Shown: positions 52,690 to 64,000 of the stretch, one piece after another
Layout of the letters: each line of letters opens with the position of its first letter
Position numbering within the stretch: the stretch's first letter is position 1
Origin: Atopsyche davidsoni
Lineage: Eukaryota; Arthropoda; Insecta; Trichoptera; Hydrobiosidae
Assembly (NCBI GenBank): GCA_022113835.1
Contig: JAILWY010000010.1
Location: forward strand, 7,651,501-7,715,500
Reading direction: 5' to 3'
Length of the DNA: 64,000 nucleotides
Made by a program: the position numbers and the translations under genes
Notes under the pieces: generated by a model
Database searches by the model: none
The model's input: the letters and a program-made list of their open reading frames with translations, nothing else
What the model was told of the DNA's origin: nothing

Positions 52690-52900
52690 CATTCTTATTT
52701 TTTAGTAAGCTCTGCGGAGCTTCGGGCGGCAATATTCATTGAAAAGAGATCAGCCTCATCTGGAACAGATCCGACAATTTTGCTCCATATTTCTCTTCGG
52801 CATTCTCTCCTCCTATCGATTATCTATAGCCGGCCACGACAGCTGGCGTAACAGGAAAAATCTCCAGCAATCAGCTGGGTCACTGGGGAAGGCCTGATTC
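52690..52900. promoter_or_regulatory. candidate enhancer with paired CAGCTG
   Basis: CAGCTG at 52840-52845 and 52872-52877 (32 bp apart) in a GC-richer block that also has GATTATC/GATA-like sequence. Function inferred. Confidence 0.3.
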
Positions 52901-54749
52901 CTTTCTTTTCACTATTATTATTTTAGAATCCAAAGACCAAAAAAACTTATCAAAATTAAAACAAAATTTAAATCGAATAATAAAACTTAGTGCAATATAC
53001 TTCGGACGTTTCAAAATTTGAGAGCTTTGATGCATAATACATATTTGATTTACTAAATGATGTAATACTCAATTCCTAAAATATCAAAAGTGATTGCGAA
53101 ATCATTTGTAATTTTTTTGGTGTTTTTTATTCATTATATTTAAAATTTATTGATAACTTATTATTTTAAATTTAAGACACCATAACAGAAAGTTTTCAAT
53201 AAAAGTGGATCACCTGCCAAACTATTAAGAATCCGGAGTCGCAAGTGACAAGGTGTGTTAGAAACAATTTTGACGCGTAAACTCCCGACATTTATTTTGC
53301 TGTGTATAAGAAAATTACAGAAATCTTAAAAAAAAAAAATTCGTATGAAACGTCATTAAATTATGATTTACATACAACTCCTCCACGGCTGCAGAACACG
53401 GTAAAAATTTTTAATTATACAACTTCCACTATGGCTCACTATTCAAGTAAAACTCATATATAAAATACTTTTTTTATGACTAAAATAATTGCTAGAGAAC
53501 AGAGAGCGACTGCATTTTATATCTCAAAAAATAAACACAAAATAAATCATTAATATCAATAAAACTGAGAAATGCTTAATTGATCGATGAGGACATCCAT
53601 ATGTGCAATATTCGTCGTATTAAAATATAAATGTTATGTCTATACACGTAATTTACTATGGTACGTTTTCATGCAGCATAGTCCGTGATTATCAGGAGCT
53701 GCCACATATCGCTAACGGCCGAAAAGTGACACGTCGGCTTACGTAATTTATCAGTAAAAGCATTTTAAATATTAAAGACATCAAAATCAGTAAATAATTA
53801 TTATTCAATATTTTTAGGCACGTTCAAACTGTGTTTGATTTTTATTGCTTTAATTTTAAATACATCGTGTTTAATGCACCTACTAAATAATACGCAACAT
53901 GAGAAGTGTAAAATTTGAACATCAAATATTGATCGTACAGTTAACGACAAACCAATTATTAATTTGGCAAACAATAATTCAAAACAAAGTTTTCTTTTGC
54001 GTGTTAAAAAAAAAGTCTTCTTTGAGGAGAGAAAAACTTTGTTTCACAATATATAAAAATTGAAGCACATTAATGTGACAGATTGAATTATTATAAATTT
54101 CGATTTAAAATGTTCACTTTTGCGTAGTATAAGTAAAAAAATAATATTTTTTCAGGATGATTTGTAACCAAAGAAATGGCATCGTGAGTTATGACGTTAT
54201 TTGCCGCAATCGTGAAACTCGTGTTTTGGTTACGATTTAACTACCAAAGAGCTCCTTTTCCACTTTTGTCGTACAAACGTTCAGCTTCTCTAGAGGTTTT
54301 TTTCTAGTGTACTTTAATTACGTGGCCGAGCTACACATTTTTTCAGTAACGTTAACGTAAGTGGCAACCGTATAAATTAAATGTTCTTTGCCGTCCTTCG
54401 ACCGGTTTTAATGCCTTTTCCAGCCGTCAAATGACTTATTTCTTTTAAACTTTTAAGTGATTTTGGTATTAGATTTGTAGATGTGTAAAAAATACTTTTA
54501 TAAAGTTTTTCAGGTTTTGAAAAGTACGAATTCTTCATTTATATCATCATCTATACGTTATGAATTATTAGTCAAATTTATTGACATTTATTTAAATACA
54601 CACACAAATAAAAGCAAAAACACATTTTAAAAGATAACAATCATAATACACTCTTCCTGGTTACTATGAAATATCAAGTTTAATTATATTTGCCGAGAAC
54701 ATTACTTTGAATACAGAAAGGTATTTTTTTCAAATTCAGTTTTATAAAA
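52901..54749. other. AT-rich DNA, nothing recognised
   Basis: No gene, RNA or repeat identified. Confidence 0.55.
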
Positions 54750-55080
54750 AGTTTGAAGGGTGGACAATTCTAACAGATCTGCTCGTGTGCCAGTTTTCCC
54801 TGTTTGGGTGGCAGGCGTCGGCGAAAGAATCACATTTTACCGAAACATGAATATGCATCGCGCGCGTGCCATTTGCATTCTCCTTAATGGAGGGGTGAAG
54901 TGGCCGCGGGCAGGGCTCGCACTCCGAGGCCCGTTATCATACCAGGTGGAGATTTTTTCGTAAATAATAACTCCCCTCGTATTCAACAGCCGGCCTACTT
55001 CGTAACTAAATACCGTTACGATTGATTTTACGGCCACGCAGTCACATTGGGCAGATTTTAAATCACAAATCATTTGTATA
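54750..55080. promoter_or_regulatory. candidate enhancer with POU octamer-type site and CAGGTG
   Basis: ATTTGCAT (54871-54878) is a perfect POU/octamer-type motif, followed by TTAATGG (homeodomain-like) and CAGGTG (54943-54948), in a GC-rich island 13.5 kb upstream of the scratch promoter. The combination suits a neural enhancer; function inferred. Confidence 0.35.
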
Positions 55081-55612
55081 ATTGGATACCTTATGTATAA
55101 AATATGAAGTATAATGACCTCAAGTATATATATATTTTTAAATTTGTGTGTTTAATTAAGAACACTGGTAACAAGAAAAAATTACACAATTAATCACGTA
55201 TTTTGAATATATTGCAAATTAACAATTATTTATTAATTATGAAAGTACAATTAAAATTCTAAAATAATGATTCTAACCTTTAACAAAAATAAATTTTAAT
55301 GGTATGTTTTAATATTAGTGATATGTGCTAGCAGCAGCTATCTACTATTATCTGGCTGGTGAATACGTCATGTGAGATGGTTAAGTTATTCAAGACCCAT
55401 CTTAGTAAAGATGTCTTCACGTCCAGCGTCAATAAATGCAGAACTGCTTGTATAATCCAGCCTGCAATATTATATGTAAAAAAATTACACGTGCGTGAAT
55501 CAACAATGCCTTATGTTAGTAATCGCACGTTTAATCAGCTGTTATCGATTTACTGATGAGCAAAAACCTCCCCGCGTGCCGCAGCCCTTGCCGTGACACT
55601 AACTACCTGGCG

Positions 55613-55614
<2 letters not shown>

Positions 55615-55669
<55 letters not shown>
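55615..55669. repeat. (AT)27 microsatellite
   Basis: 55 bp of pure AT following a short GC-richer block (55555-55610). Confidence 0.97.
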
Positions 55670-55670
<1 letters not shown>

Positions 55671-56869
55671 CATGTATTATTACTGATTTTTTAATTAATA
55701 CATATTTCTGACATTGTTCGTAAATTTTATTTCCATGTGAGCGTTTTCTCAAGTTATCTTTAAAATAGTATAAAATGTCATATTACAAGTGTTTTTCCGT
55801 CCAATCGTAATATTTATAACATTTTTTTACAGCATGAGTATAAAAAAAATATTAGTTTAAAAGTTCTCAAATACGAAAAAGAAAGAATTCGTGCTGTCTA
55901 TTAGTTAGATGATACCGAGAGAACAGCGTGTAGAATAAGTACTCACGAGACCGCAATAACGTTTCATGCACCGCGTGTGAGTAAAAATAATATATACTTT
56001 ATATAACATGTCACCTTCCGCTTGTTTCAATTACTGGTGTAATTTATTCCATGAATTCATATGATATTCACAACACTCAACAGCAATTATAGATAAATTA
56101 AAAGGCATCGTTCTAGTTGTCGATTATATCCCATTAAATAGAACTGCAATCGTGATAACAATTACACCGCGTATTTGGCGTAAAATATACCTATATCATT
56201 AATCTTTACTTCTCGTGATGACATTAGACAAAATATTGGGGATAGTTTGGAGATAAGATTATCAGTTGAAAGGTTAAAAAGGGACAATACCTCTCCAACC
56301 AAAGTAGGCTAGGATTAAGATCATAGATCGTATTCAATAATGTTCAGAACTAAAATTAATGGATGGGAATGCTTAATTAGAAAAAAAAATTACAAACAAC
56401 ATTTTACGATTTAAATCTTTAGAAATATAAAATAACAAACGAAGTGATTTTTCGCACTAAAAAGACTATAATTTTTAATAAATTATCATTATTTCATGGT
56501 GTTATTGCAATATGCACGATGTATCTGCACAAAATCTTCAGTAATGATTAATCGAAAATAGTATCAAAGAGCTTCTTATTCCTTACGAATTAAAAGAACC
56601 TAATAATATTTTGTCATCTTTTCAACAATCCAATAGAATATATGTTAATTATTTACAATAAAAATATCCACACTCTTTTTTCTATACGGATAATAATAAT
56701 TGTATCACAGTAGTCTGGTCCACTTGAGGTTATAGTCCGGCGTTATTAATCAAATTCAATGGCTATTAATTATGAAACGTTATCTGTACAAGTATTATCC
56801 TGTTGACGCTCAATATTGCGAAACAATAACGTAGCCAGTTTCCGTCAACTTTGATAATTTCAATGTTAT

Positions 56870-57060
56870 GTAATGCAAATTGGACACAACTCGCAAGCCT
56901 CTATTGCCGAATTTCGTTCGAGCGATCGGCGCGGCTCGGCCACGGCGTAACAACCCCTTCAGATATTCGATAATCGAGTTTAAAAGCCCATAGTGGCTTT
57001 GGGTATACAAGCCAATTCTCTTTCATAAATTTTACTCGACAGCCGGCTTTTACCAGCTCG
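56870..57060. other. GC-richer island
   Basis: Mixed unique-looking sequence (GCGATCGGCGCGGCTCGGCC core near 56930). No coding signal. Confidence 0.2.
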
Positions 57061-58436
57061 TACTCTTGCACTTAGTATAGTTTCCAAACGGTGATAAAAC
57101 CTCAAGCTCACGTTTTTTGTAGAGCTGGTCAAAAATGATGAAAAAAGTACACATATCTAAGATAAACCCTTGACACAAGTTTCTCTTTGATGTCGCCTTA
57201 TGGATCATGAAATTTTCCTTTAAATACATTATGGTCTATATATATATAATGTTGGCAATAGCAAATCCGCTTACTTGGCTAGTTGGCTTGCTAGATATGA
57301 AAGGTCTAAAAGAATGGATCTTTGCGTCGAAGTCAAAGTTTTTTTGAAAATATTCCGAAAATTACTAAAAGTATATATTGCTGTATAGTCGAAAAGTTGA
57401 TAAAATGGTAGGTTTTATCATTTTTGTGCTACAATGTGCATTCTGGAGACATCCCATGTCAACTACAACCGCAATTTTTAAAGTTAAAAAATATATTATT
57501 CGCTTGCGACCTATTTATTATATTTGTTAGATATTGGTTCAGCAATTAAATATGAAATAAATAATTTATGTGTCCCTGTATACATTTTAAAGTTGCAAGT
57601 ACTAAAAATTATTAAATCAAAATAGTTGTACGTTCTACCCATAATTATAAGTAGAAACGTATTATTTTACCACGCTCTATTCGTATGTGGTGTTTCAAAA
57701 CTCATTGTTACACCTAAAATAATAAGTAAGGCATTATTAATTTTATATAGTAACGATTAATATACTTGAAAAAAATATCATAAAAATCGCACTGAATAGA
57801 AATCATTGTAACTTCTAAGCTCTTAGTAAATAAAGATTAAATATAATTGGTGTAAGGGTTAATAAATCTCATTCAAAACAACCATAGGCTTTATATTTAA
57901 AGACTTGACTTTTGTTTAAATATAAAATACTAAAGCAATTTGACTTGTCATTTTTATAAATTTGCTTATTTAAGGAGGAAAATAATAAACAATTCATAAA
58001 TAAGGCCTTGTGTTTCGATTGGTTGGTTTTAATAATTTCGTAAAAACAACGTAATTATAATCCTAAATTAAATATTATTTTATCAACGTCTTATTATCAC
58101 TTTCGCAACACATTAATATTTATTTACTCACAGTATTTCATTTATAAATAGATAATAATCCATGCGATTGATTTAATCGCAATAATAAGTAAACATATTC
58201 TAAACTTGTTAATATTTAATGCGTCTTTCTCTAAAATGATTTCTTTACAGAGCCGATTAGACACCAAACAATTACATTTTAATGCTGTCATATTTATTTA
58301 TTTCACGCATACGAAGACTCACTGTCAACTTTATATTAATTGATTTCGTCCATTTCATTCAGAGACAATTCAAATCAGCCAACACTTCGGATTTTAATAT
58401 AGTCACATTTATATATTTTATATATATATGTAAATA

Positions 58437-58440
<4 letters not shown>
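57061..58440. other. AT-rich DNA, nothing recognised
   Basis: No gene, RNA or repeat identified. Confidence 0.55.
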
Positions 58441-58523
<83 letters not shown>

Positions 58524-58557
58524 TTGTATATATATACATGTATGTGTGTGTGTGTGT
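58441..58557. repeat. compound (TA)28-(TG)13 microsatellite
   Basis: TA run 58441-58496, TG run 58497-58522, then mixed TA and a second TG run at about 58543-58557. Confidence 0.97.
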
Positions 58558-58679
58558 ATTTATATACGTATGATAAATAGCTAAAGACCCATATTTGATT
58601 CTGTTGGCTTTAAGGCTCCTAACTGGTGACCATAGCATCCTAGAGTTACGCAAGTATAATCCAAAATGAATTATGATTC

Positions 58680-58860
58680 TGTCAGGCAGTGACGGCTCCC
58701 TCCCTCGCGCCTAATGCATCAGCTGACCTCAGACAGCTGCGAGCCGCGCCGCACGCAACTGTTGGTTCTGCGCGAGGGGCATTGTCTGATCCATGATTTT
58801 AGAACGGGGTGTGAGTCACATGTGAAAATCAATAGCCTCCCCGAACGCACACATGCTTGA
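58680..58860. promoter_or_regulatory. candidate neural enhancer: E-box cluster
   Basis: CAGCTG at 58720-58725 and 58734-58739 (14 bp apart), CAACTG at 58756-58761, then TGAGTCA and CACATGTG near 58811-58823. The second CAGCTG reads GCAGCTGT on the minus strand, an exact proneural consensus match. GC-rich island about 17.5 kb upstream of the promoter. Confidence 0.4.
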
Positions 58861-59339
58861 ACCCCATTTTTTTTCTATCTGACAACACAAAATATCACCA
58901 GACTAAAAAGCCATAGAGTAATTAATTACTAGTCGTATCAAAAGGCATAGCTTTTACTTTAGCAGGTAACTAAAAATTTCAATAAAAAATAGAACCATTG
59001 AACTTTCACTATGAACTAATTATTTATTATAAACCGTAGTACAAATCAGCTTTATGGATAGATTAATGTAATGATATTTTAATATGTACCTTTCATGTAC
59101 AAATTTAACTGCAAATATTCCAACTATTATTGTTGCAGTTTTGTTTTGAATATACAGAGTAACAAAAATGTATTGTATGAATATATTAACACGAAATATG
59201 TTGGCATCATAGCTATAAAACATATTTGACTTTTTTTTAAATTCATATTGAGTTGATTTACATCTTAATGGACATTTTTCTTTTTTTGGTGGATTAACAG
59301 TTTTTAGTTATTTTATAAAAAAATAAACATTATTTCTGA

Positions 59340-59700
59340 ACAAAACTTTAGGGACCTTTACTGAGTGTTCGTTTTGAAACGGTGTGCTTGTAAATGAGGA
59401 GAACTGCTCAGAAATGCAGTTGACGTTTGAAAAGCTTCGCACTTCAAAGGGATACAGACATCCTGCATTATAGTGCTATATTATGTATGACGCAGATTCA
59501 CCGGTGCTAAGCAGACCGAAAAAATCAATTTACCCAAGGTCCAAGCGGGGGAGTTCAAGGCTCTATTTACCTTCATTTTACCTTCTGATTGTCTTGAAAA
59601 CCAAGTTTGGTGGAAAGTTTTCTTGGCGCTTTACAACCTATAAGTTTCTGTCAAACTAAATACAGGGAGATGACGCACGAGCCTCCAGGATAAACCGTAA
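59340..59700. other. GC-richer block
   Basis: Mixed sequence, slightly GC-richer than its flanks. No ORF or repeat recognised. Confidence 0.15.
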
Positions 59701-60348
59701 TAGTGCTCCCGAGTATAATTAAGTGCTTATATTTAACAATCTAAACTACAAGTACAATATATGCATATATTTCTTTCTTGATACTCAAAGCTATGTTTGT
59801 TACTTATACTACGTAATAAGTTTGAAAACATTGAACAGGTGCTGCAATTCAATTTTTGCATACGCAAGATTTTGTATCTGACAACCTTTGGTTGCCTTTA
59901 TTAAGTTGAGATATAGTATAACAAATCAATTACTAAATTCATTACAACTGACATAATTTTGAAGACTTCTTTATTAAAATATATTTCCTTCAAATATAAA
60001 TAAATTAACTACGACAAATATTTGCATTTATATATCATCGTCATTTAAACGGCACGCGTACGGTTACGAAAATTGCGATTTTCAAGTACTTAAAGACATT
60101 GGCTTGGTTTTGAGACAATTCAAATTCACCAGTAACAACTTTTTATATACTATTTGAGAATTCACAAATATGATCATGTAGCATTAAAAATCTTTTGGCG
60201 TTAAAAGTGTTATTTTTCTATAATTATTTTTGAAGAACATGTACACCGTCATAAATATAATGTGATTATTCTTTCTTAATAATATTTGGTTGTATTATGT
60301 AAATATACTATTGTTTATTATGTATATTTGAACTTGACGCATGTAATG

Positions 60349-60351
<3 letters not shown>

Positions 60352-60389
<38 letters not shown>
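60352..60389. repeat. (TA)19 microsatellite
   Basis: 38 bp of pure TA in AT-rich DNA. Confidence 0.95.
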
Positions 60390-60390
<1 letters not shown>

Positions 60391-60648
60391 CTATGAAGTG
60401 TGGGTCGAAAACAATAGTGTTGCTCTAAAATGGTAAAGTTTTTATTTTTACATTTCTACATCATTTTAATTAATATAATTATAATTCATATAATACATCC
60501 TCTTACCTAAAATGGTAAAGAAACGACAATTATCTCTTTTGTCCACTCCACTTCACTTTATATTATATTGTTTCTGATATGATTTACGCGCACGATATCA
60601 CTTATGGTTCACTCTCATTATGACCGCTCGGCTCTCTGTTTTATCTGC

Positions 60649-60704
60649 CGATAATCATTGGCCGATGGCTAATGATCGATGGCCAATGGTCGATGGCCGA
60701 TAAC
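60649..60704. repeat. 14-bp tandem repeat, four units
   Basis: Four exact-length units: CGATAATCATTGGC, CGATGGCTAATGAT, CGATGGCCAATGGT and CGATGGCCGATAAC. Units vary inside but keep the 14-bp period. They contain TAAT, CCAAT and GATAA cores, so binding-site arrays are possible. Confidence 0.75.
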
Positions 60705-60774
60705 ACAGTTAACATTGTCCGCGTCGGTTAATCGAGTCTCGCTGACACATAATCTTAAAGCACTTATATTGCTT

Positions 60775-60778
<4 letters not shown>

Positions 60779-60872
<94 letters not shown>
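60779..60872. repeat. compound (TA)32-(TG)11 microsatellite
   Basis: TA run 60779-60842, TG run 60843-60864, then four TA units; same architecture as the array at 58441. Confidence 0.97.
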
Positions 60873-60873
<1 letters not shown>

Positions 60874-62079
60874 TCGCAAATTATTCGAAATACTTTCATT
60901 GGCGGTATTATGAATAATTTACACAAGTAATGATTATGTTAATCCAGTAATGTATAATACCCCGAGGTTACTGTTCTGTAATTCGAGAATTCGATCGGTC
61001 ATACTAATGCGATATAAATTATTTTGATATAATTCTGCTTAATTTCAATAATGCGTTGTTGCATTACTTTCTGATGAGTTTCAACAAATGCGGCGCTCTG
61101 GCGTGCAAACGTTGAATGATCCATATTTGATTTAATACAATATTTATCGAAATACTAATCACCTGTTATTTATGCACACACTGCTGCTTCCCCTTGCTTA
61201 TACTCCTATGTACATATAATAAAAATATTACTATTGTGCAGTCCTTTACTTCACCTATAAGTGAAAGTTCACAAAAAAAAAAATATTATTAAGCCCTACA
61301 CAAGCCGCAACACAACTTGCGACCGACTTGCAATCACCCAAGAGCGTCTTATTTTACGTTGTTGTTGGAAACTATTGGCTGATTGCAAATCAGTCACATG
61401 CTTTGTCGCAACGTGTGTAAAGAAAGAGCTTTAAACATACAAAAAGAAAATAAACATTGTTTTATTAAAAAATAACATATCACAACAGCTTTTCTTTCCA
61501 CAAGACCCGTTTCAAGATAGAAGTCTTAGATTGACAAAACAGCAAATCTTTAATTGCTTAACTACCGCATTGTTTTGTAACGTTTGTTGACGTAATATTA
61601 CGTTTCCTGTGCATTAGACCTGCATCTCACACAGGATACTAGCGCACGACGTTTTAGATCCGGTTTTGCAGATATATACCTACTTTGGCATCGACAAGCC
61701 TTTATTTGATTTGAACTCACTTATTTGTTTGCCAGTTTTCATTGTTGTTTTCTACGCGAATACCTCTTGTGTCTATCCGAAGTTGTCTTTGTAATGTGAA
61801 TATAACGATTTGCCTATGATAGTTTTGATAAAAAATAATATAAGAAAATTCAATCAACATAAGATAGATGTGGATACATATCCTAAAAATTACAATTTAA
61901 TTAGTAATAAATAATTTTTAAAAAATACAGACATCAATCTAAGATTCATCGATAAAAACACGGTCAAACGTGCTTTATCAAAAAAAAATATTAAAAATAA
62001 ACATTGAGTTTTTAAGCATAACTTTGTCTTACTTGGCAGATTTCAAATAACATTTTTTTCTATCTTGATTCTGTTAATA
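60873..62079. other. AT-rich DNA, nothing recognised
   Basis: No gene identified. A slightly GC-richer stretch at 61290-61420 (ACAAGCCGCAACACAACTTG) has the feel of a degraded DNA transposon end, unproven. Confidence 0.45.
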
Positions 62080-62310
62080 ATGAATAAAAGCCGACACGCA
62101 GAGCCGAGGAGGTCCTTCCTTCCGACAGGCTCAGTTACGTCACCCGACCCTCGCGAGCTCGCAGGAATCCGCGAGGTGCTTCTTCCGCTGTATACAACCC
62201 TATTGGATTTCCGGTCGGTGTCAATAACCACCTGGTCAGCACCACTGCCATCGGTCACGGCGACGCCGCCGCCGGCGCAGCGTCTGCCTTGGGCGTGAAC
62301 GCGAACAAGT
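62080..62310. other. GC-rich island with open frames on both strands
   Basis: About 230 bp ending in a GC-rich GGCGACGCCGCCGCCGGCGC core. CACCTG near 62229. Open 77 codons on plus and 71 on minus, neither with a recognised domain. Candidate enhancer, or an exon of an unseen gene. Confidence 0.25.
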
Positions 62311-64000
62311 GGATTGAGTTACTAATATCCTGTTACCCTCGTGACGACTTATCTATTTACTACGTTTTTTTAAATTATATTGAATAAAAACTTTTATTAT
62401 TAAAAATTCAATGAATTTCAATCTTTGATCTACTGGTTTTTATTAGCGTTTTAATTAACTATAACACTCCTCTTAAATCACAATATATTTTTATAATAAC
62501 CTAATTATCACATAGACGAGTTCGCCAAAGGCAACTTGTGATTTTACAGAAAACGTAATTTTTAATAAAATAAATTTGGGTTTCGATATCACCGATAAAC
62601 GAGAAATGGCTCTGGCCATTCGCTAAATATTACAAATATTTTAATTTACTATTGCATTCACATATATCTTTTTTTATTCAAGTCATTGATTTGAATATGA
62701 GATTAAATTGACATATTAACCGGATTATTAATATGTCATACGATCGCATTATTAACTGAACAACCTTATGTAAAACAAGATTGGTACTATAACTCCTTGA
62801 TTTAAATTATATTTGACATTACAATAGACGCTCTCTAGTCCCCCAGTGCAGAAGTTTGGCGTCCGACGTCCTCAGACTGTATTAGAGCCAAGAGCGCAAG
62901 TGGTCCCAGAGTGCACCAGATGAATAGGTCCTTCTTCCTCGTTTATAAAATTAAATAAATATTATTGTGAAATTGTGTATGTGTTAATGATTTAAATAAA
63001 TTCAAATCACAAAATATTAAATATAAAAAAGGATTTCACTACTAGAAAATAAATATCAGAGTAGTCATGAGTACGTGTTGATTGAATAATCGCTGATGAT
63101 TAAACATTATCAAATATTTTATCTAAAAGAATTCACATACCCAGATACAGGTATAAGAACACCGAACGCCGTGGGACATTTGACAATAGTAATCTCCAAA
63201 GTTTAAAGTATTATTTATACTTCAGGGAGGGCAACAAATTAAACATTGAACACCCTTGCAAGCAACTTATTAAATTCAACCGGTTATTAATTAAATTTCC
63301 TACTATATCCACTAACTTCACAATCCTAGTTCCATTAACAAGAATATCTAGTTTACAACTGCAATTTTACACTTCTAAGTTAACACATGACCTAATTTTT
63401 GTTTGTGATTGTTCTGCTCATCTGCCGTGTTACGTACTCTAGATTTAATAAGAAAATATCAGTTACTGCACTCGGCCTCTTTGCGCTTTCCGGGTATCAA
63501 AAGCAATTAACCCAGTTCTGGGATGTGAAAGCTACTGCCACATCCATCACTATTTTTCAAATTATATCAAAATAAAAGTGTTAAAAGTAAGCATCGAAAG
63601 GTCTGTTTATAGATGTTTTAATTTATAAATAATTTACCTGAAAAAAGGAGTATACATATCATTACTGTAAAAAATATATATAAAATAGAAAGAAATTCTA
63701 CCAACCTAAAAATATTAAAAAATACTACAGTAATATTGTGATTATTCAGAGACCGTTGAATATTTCAACAAAATTACAGCCCTTGTTTCCACTGTAAAAT
63801 TTTAATTTTTAAAAACTTACCATCATTTGTTTTTGGTAAATTTGATTGATTTAATCATCAAAGTAAAGATAATGCTATTAAAATTTTAAGACATAAATTA
63901 TATTATTATTTTATTGATTGAATTTCTTTAGAAACATGTTCCGCTCCGTTGTTAATAAAAGTAAACCGAATATGTAAAGTGATTAAAGAACACTTATATT
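62311..64000. other. AT-rich DNA, nothing recognised
   Basis: A small GC-richer patch at 62830-62930. No gene reaches the right edge. Confidence 0.55.

Noticed and set aside
60679..60930. 83-codon plus-strand frame
   Set aside because: Spans a TA/TG microsatellite; no real coding content.

Overview
The window looks like a gene-poor stretch of insect nuclear DNA, and Lepidoptera is my best guess. It is strongly AT-rich, has long (TA)n microsatellites, carries decayed arthropod-type transposons (mariner, Penelope-like) and holds one spliced developmental gene in about 64 kb. The order is inferred from overall character only; no sequence search was possible.

The only gene I can defend is a Scratch-family (Snail superfamily) zinc-finger repressor on the minus strand. 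Exon 1 (41075-40898) encodes a SNAG-type N-terminus. An intron of about 11.8 kb follows. Exon 2 (29102-28033) encodes a proline-rich middle, a conserved FFVSDGRSKRK segment and five C2H2/C2HC zinc fingers. The two exons join in phase (G|GC) to give 415 residues. A TATA box lies about 160 bp upstream of the ATG, a two-codon upstream ORF sits in the 5' leader, and a polyadenylation signal lies about 240 bp after the stop.

Left flank (1-27.8 kb): AT-rich DNA with scattered GC-rich islands; a Penelope-like reverse transcriptase pseudogene (about 4.93-5.56 kb, plus strand); a small coding-like patch (8.04-8.16 kb, minus strand); a 1.68-kb mariner with near-perfect ends, a dead transposase and a nested LTR-like insertion (11.3-12.98 kb); two copies of an unnamed dispersed repeat (14.05 and 18.39 kb); a tRNA-like T-arm fragment; a pogo-like terminal hairpin; and short tandem repeats with E-boxes.

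Scratch intron (29.1-40.9 kb): AT-rich with several GC-rich islands, the longest at 36.36-37.04 kb.

Right flank (41.3-64 kb, upstream of the gene): no gene recognised. There are GC-rich islands carrying E-boxes or a POU-type octamer, compound TA/TG microsatellites, and a 14-bp tandem repeat at 60.65 kb. I read the islands as candidate cis-regulatory elements of the neural repressor gene; that is inference from composition and motifs only. I found no rRNA, intact tRNA, CRISPR array or second intact protein-coding gene, and no evidence of a novel multi-gene system.
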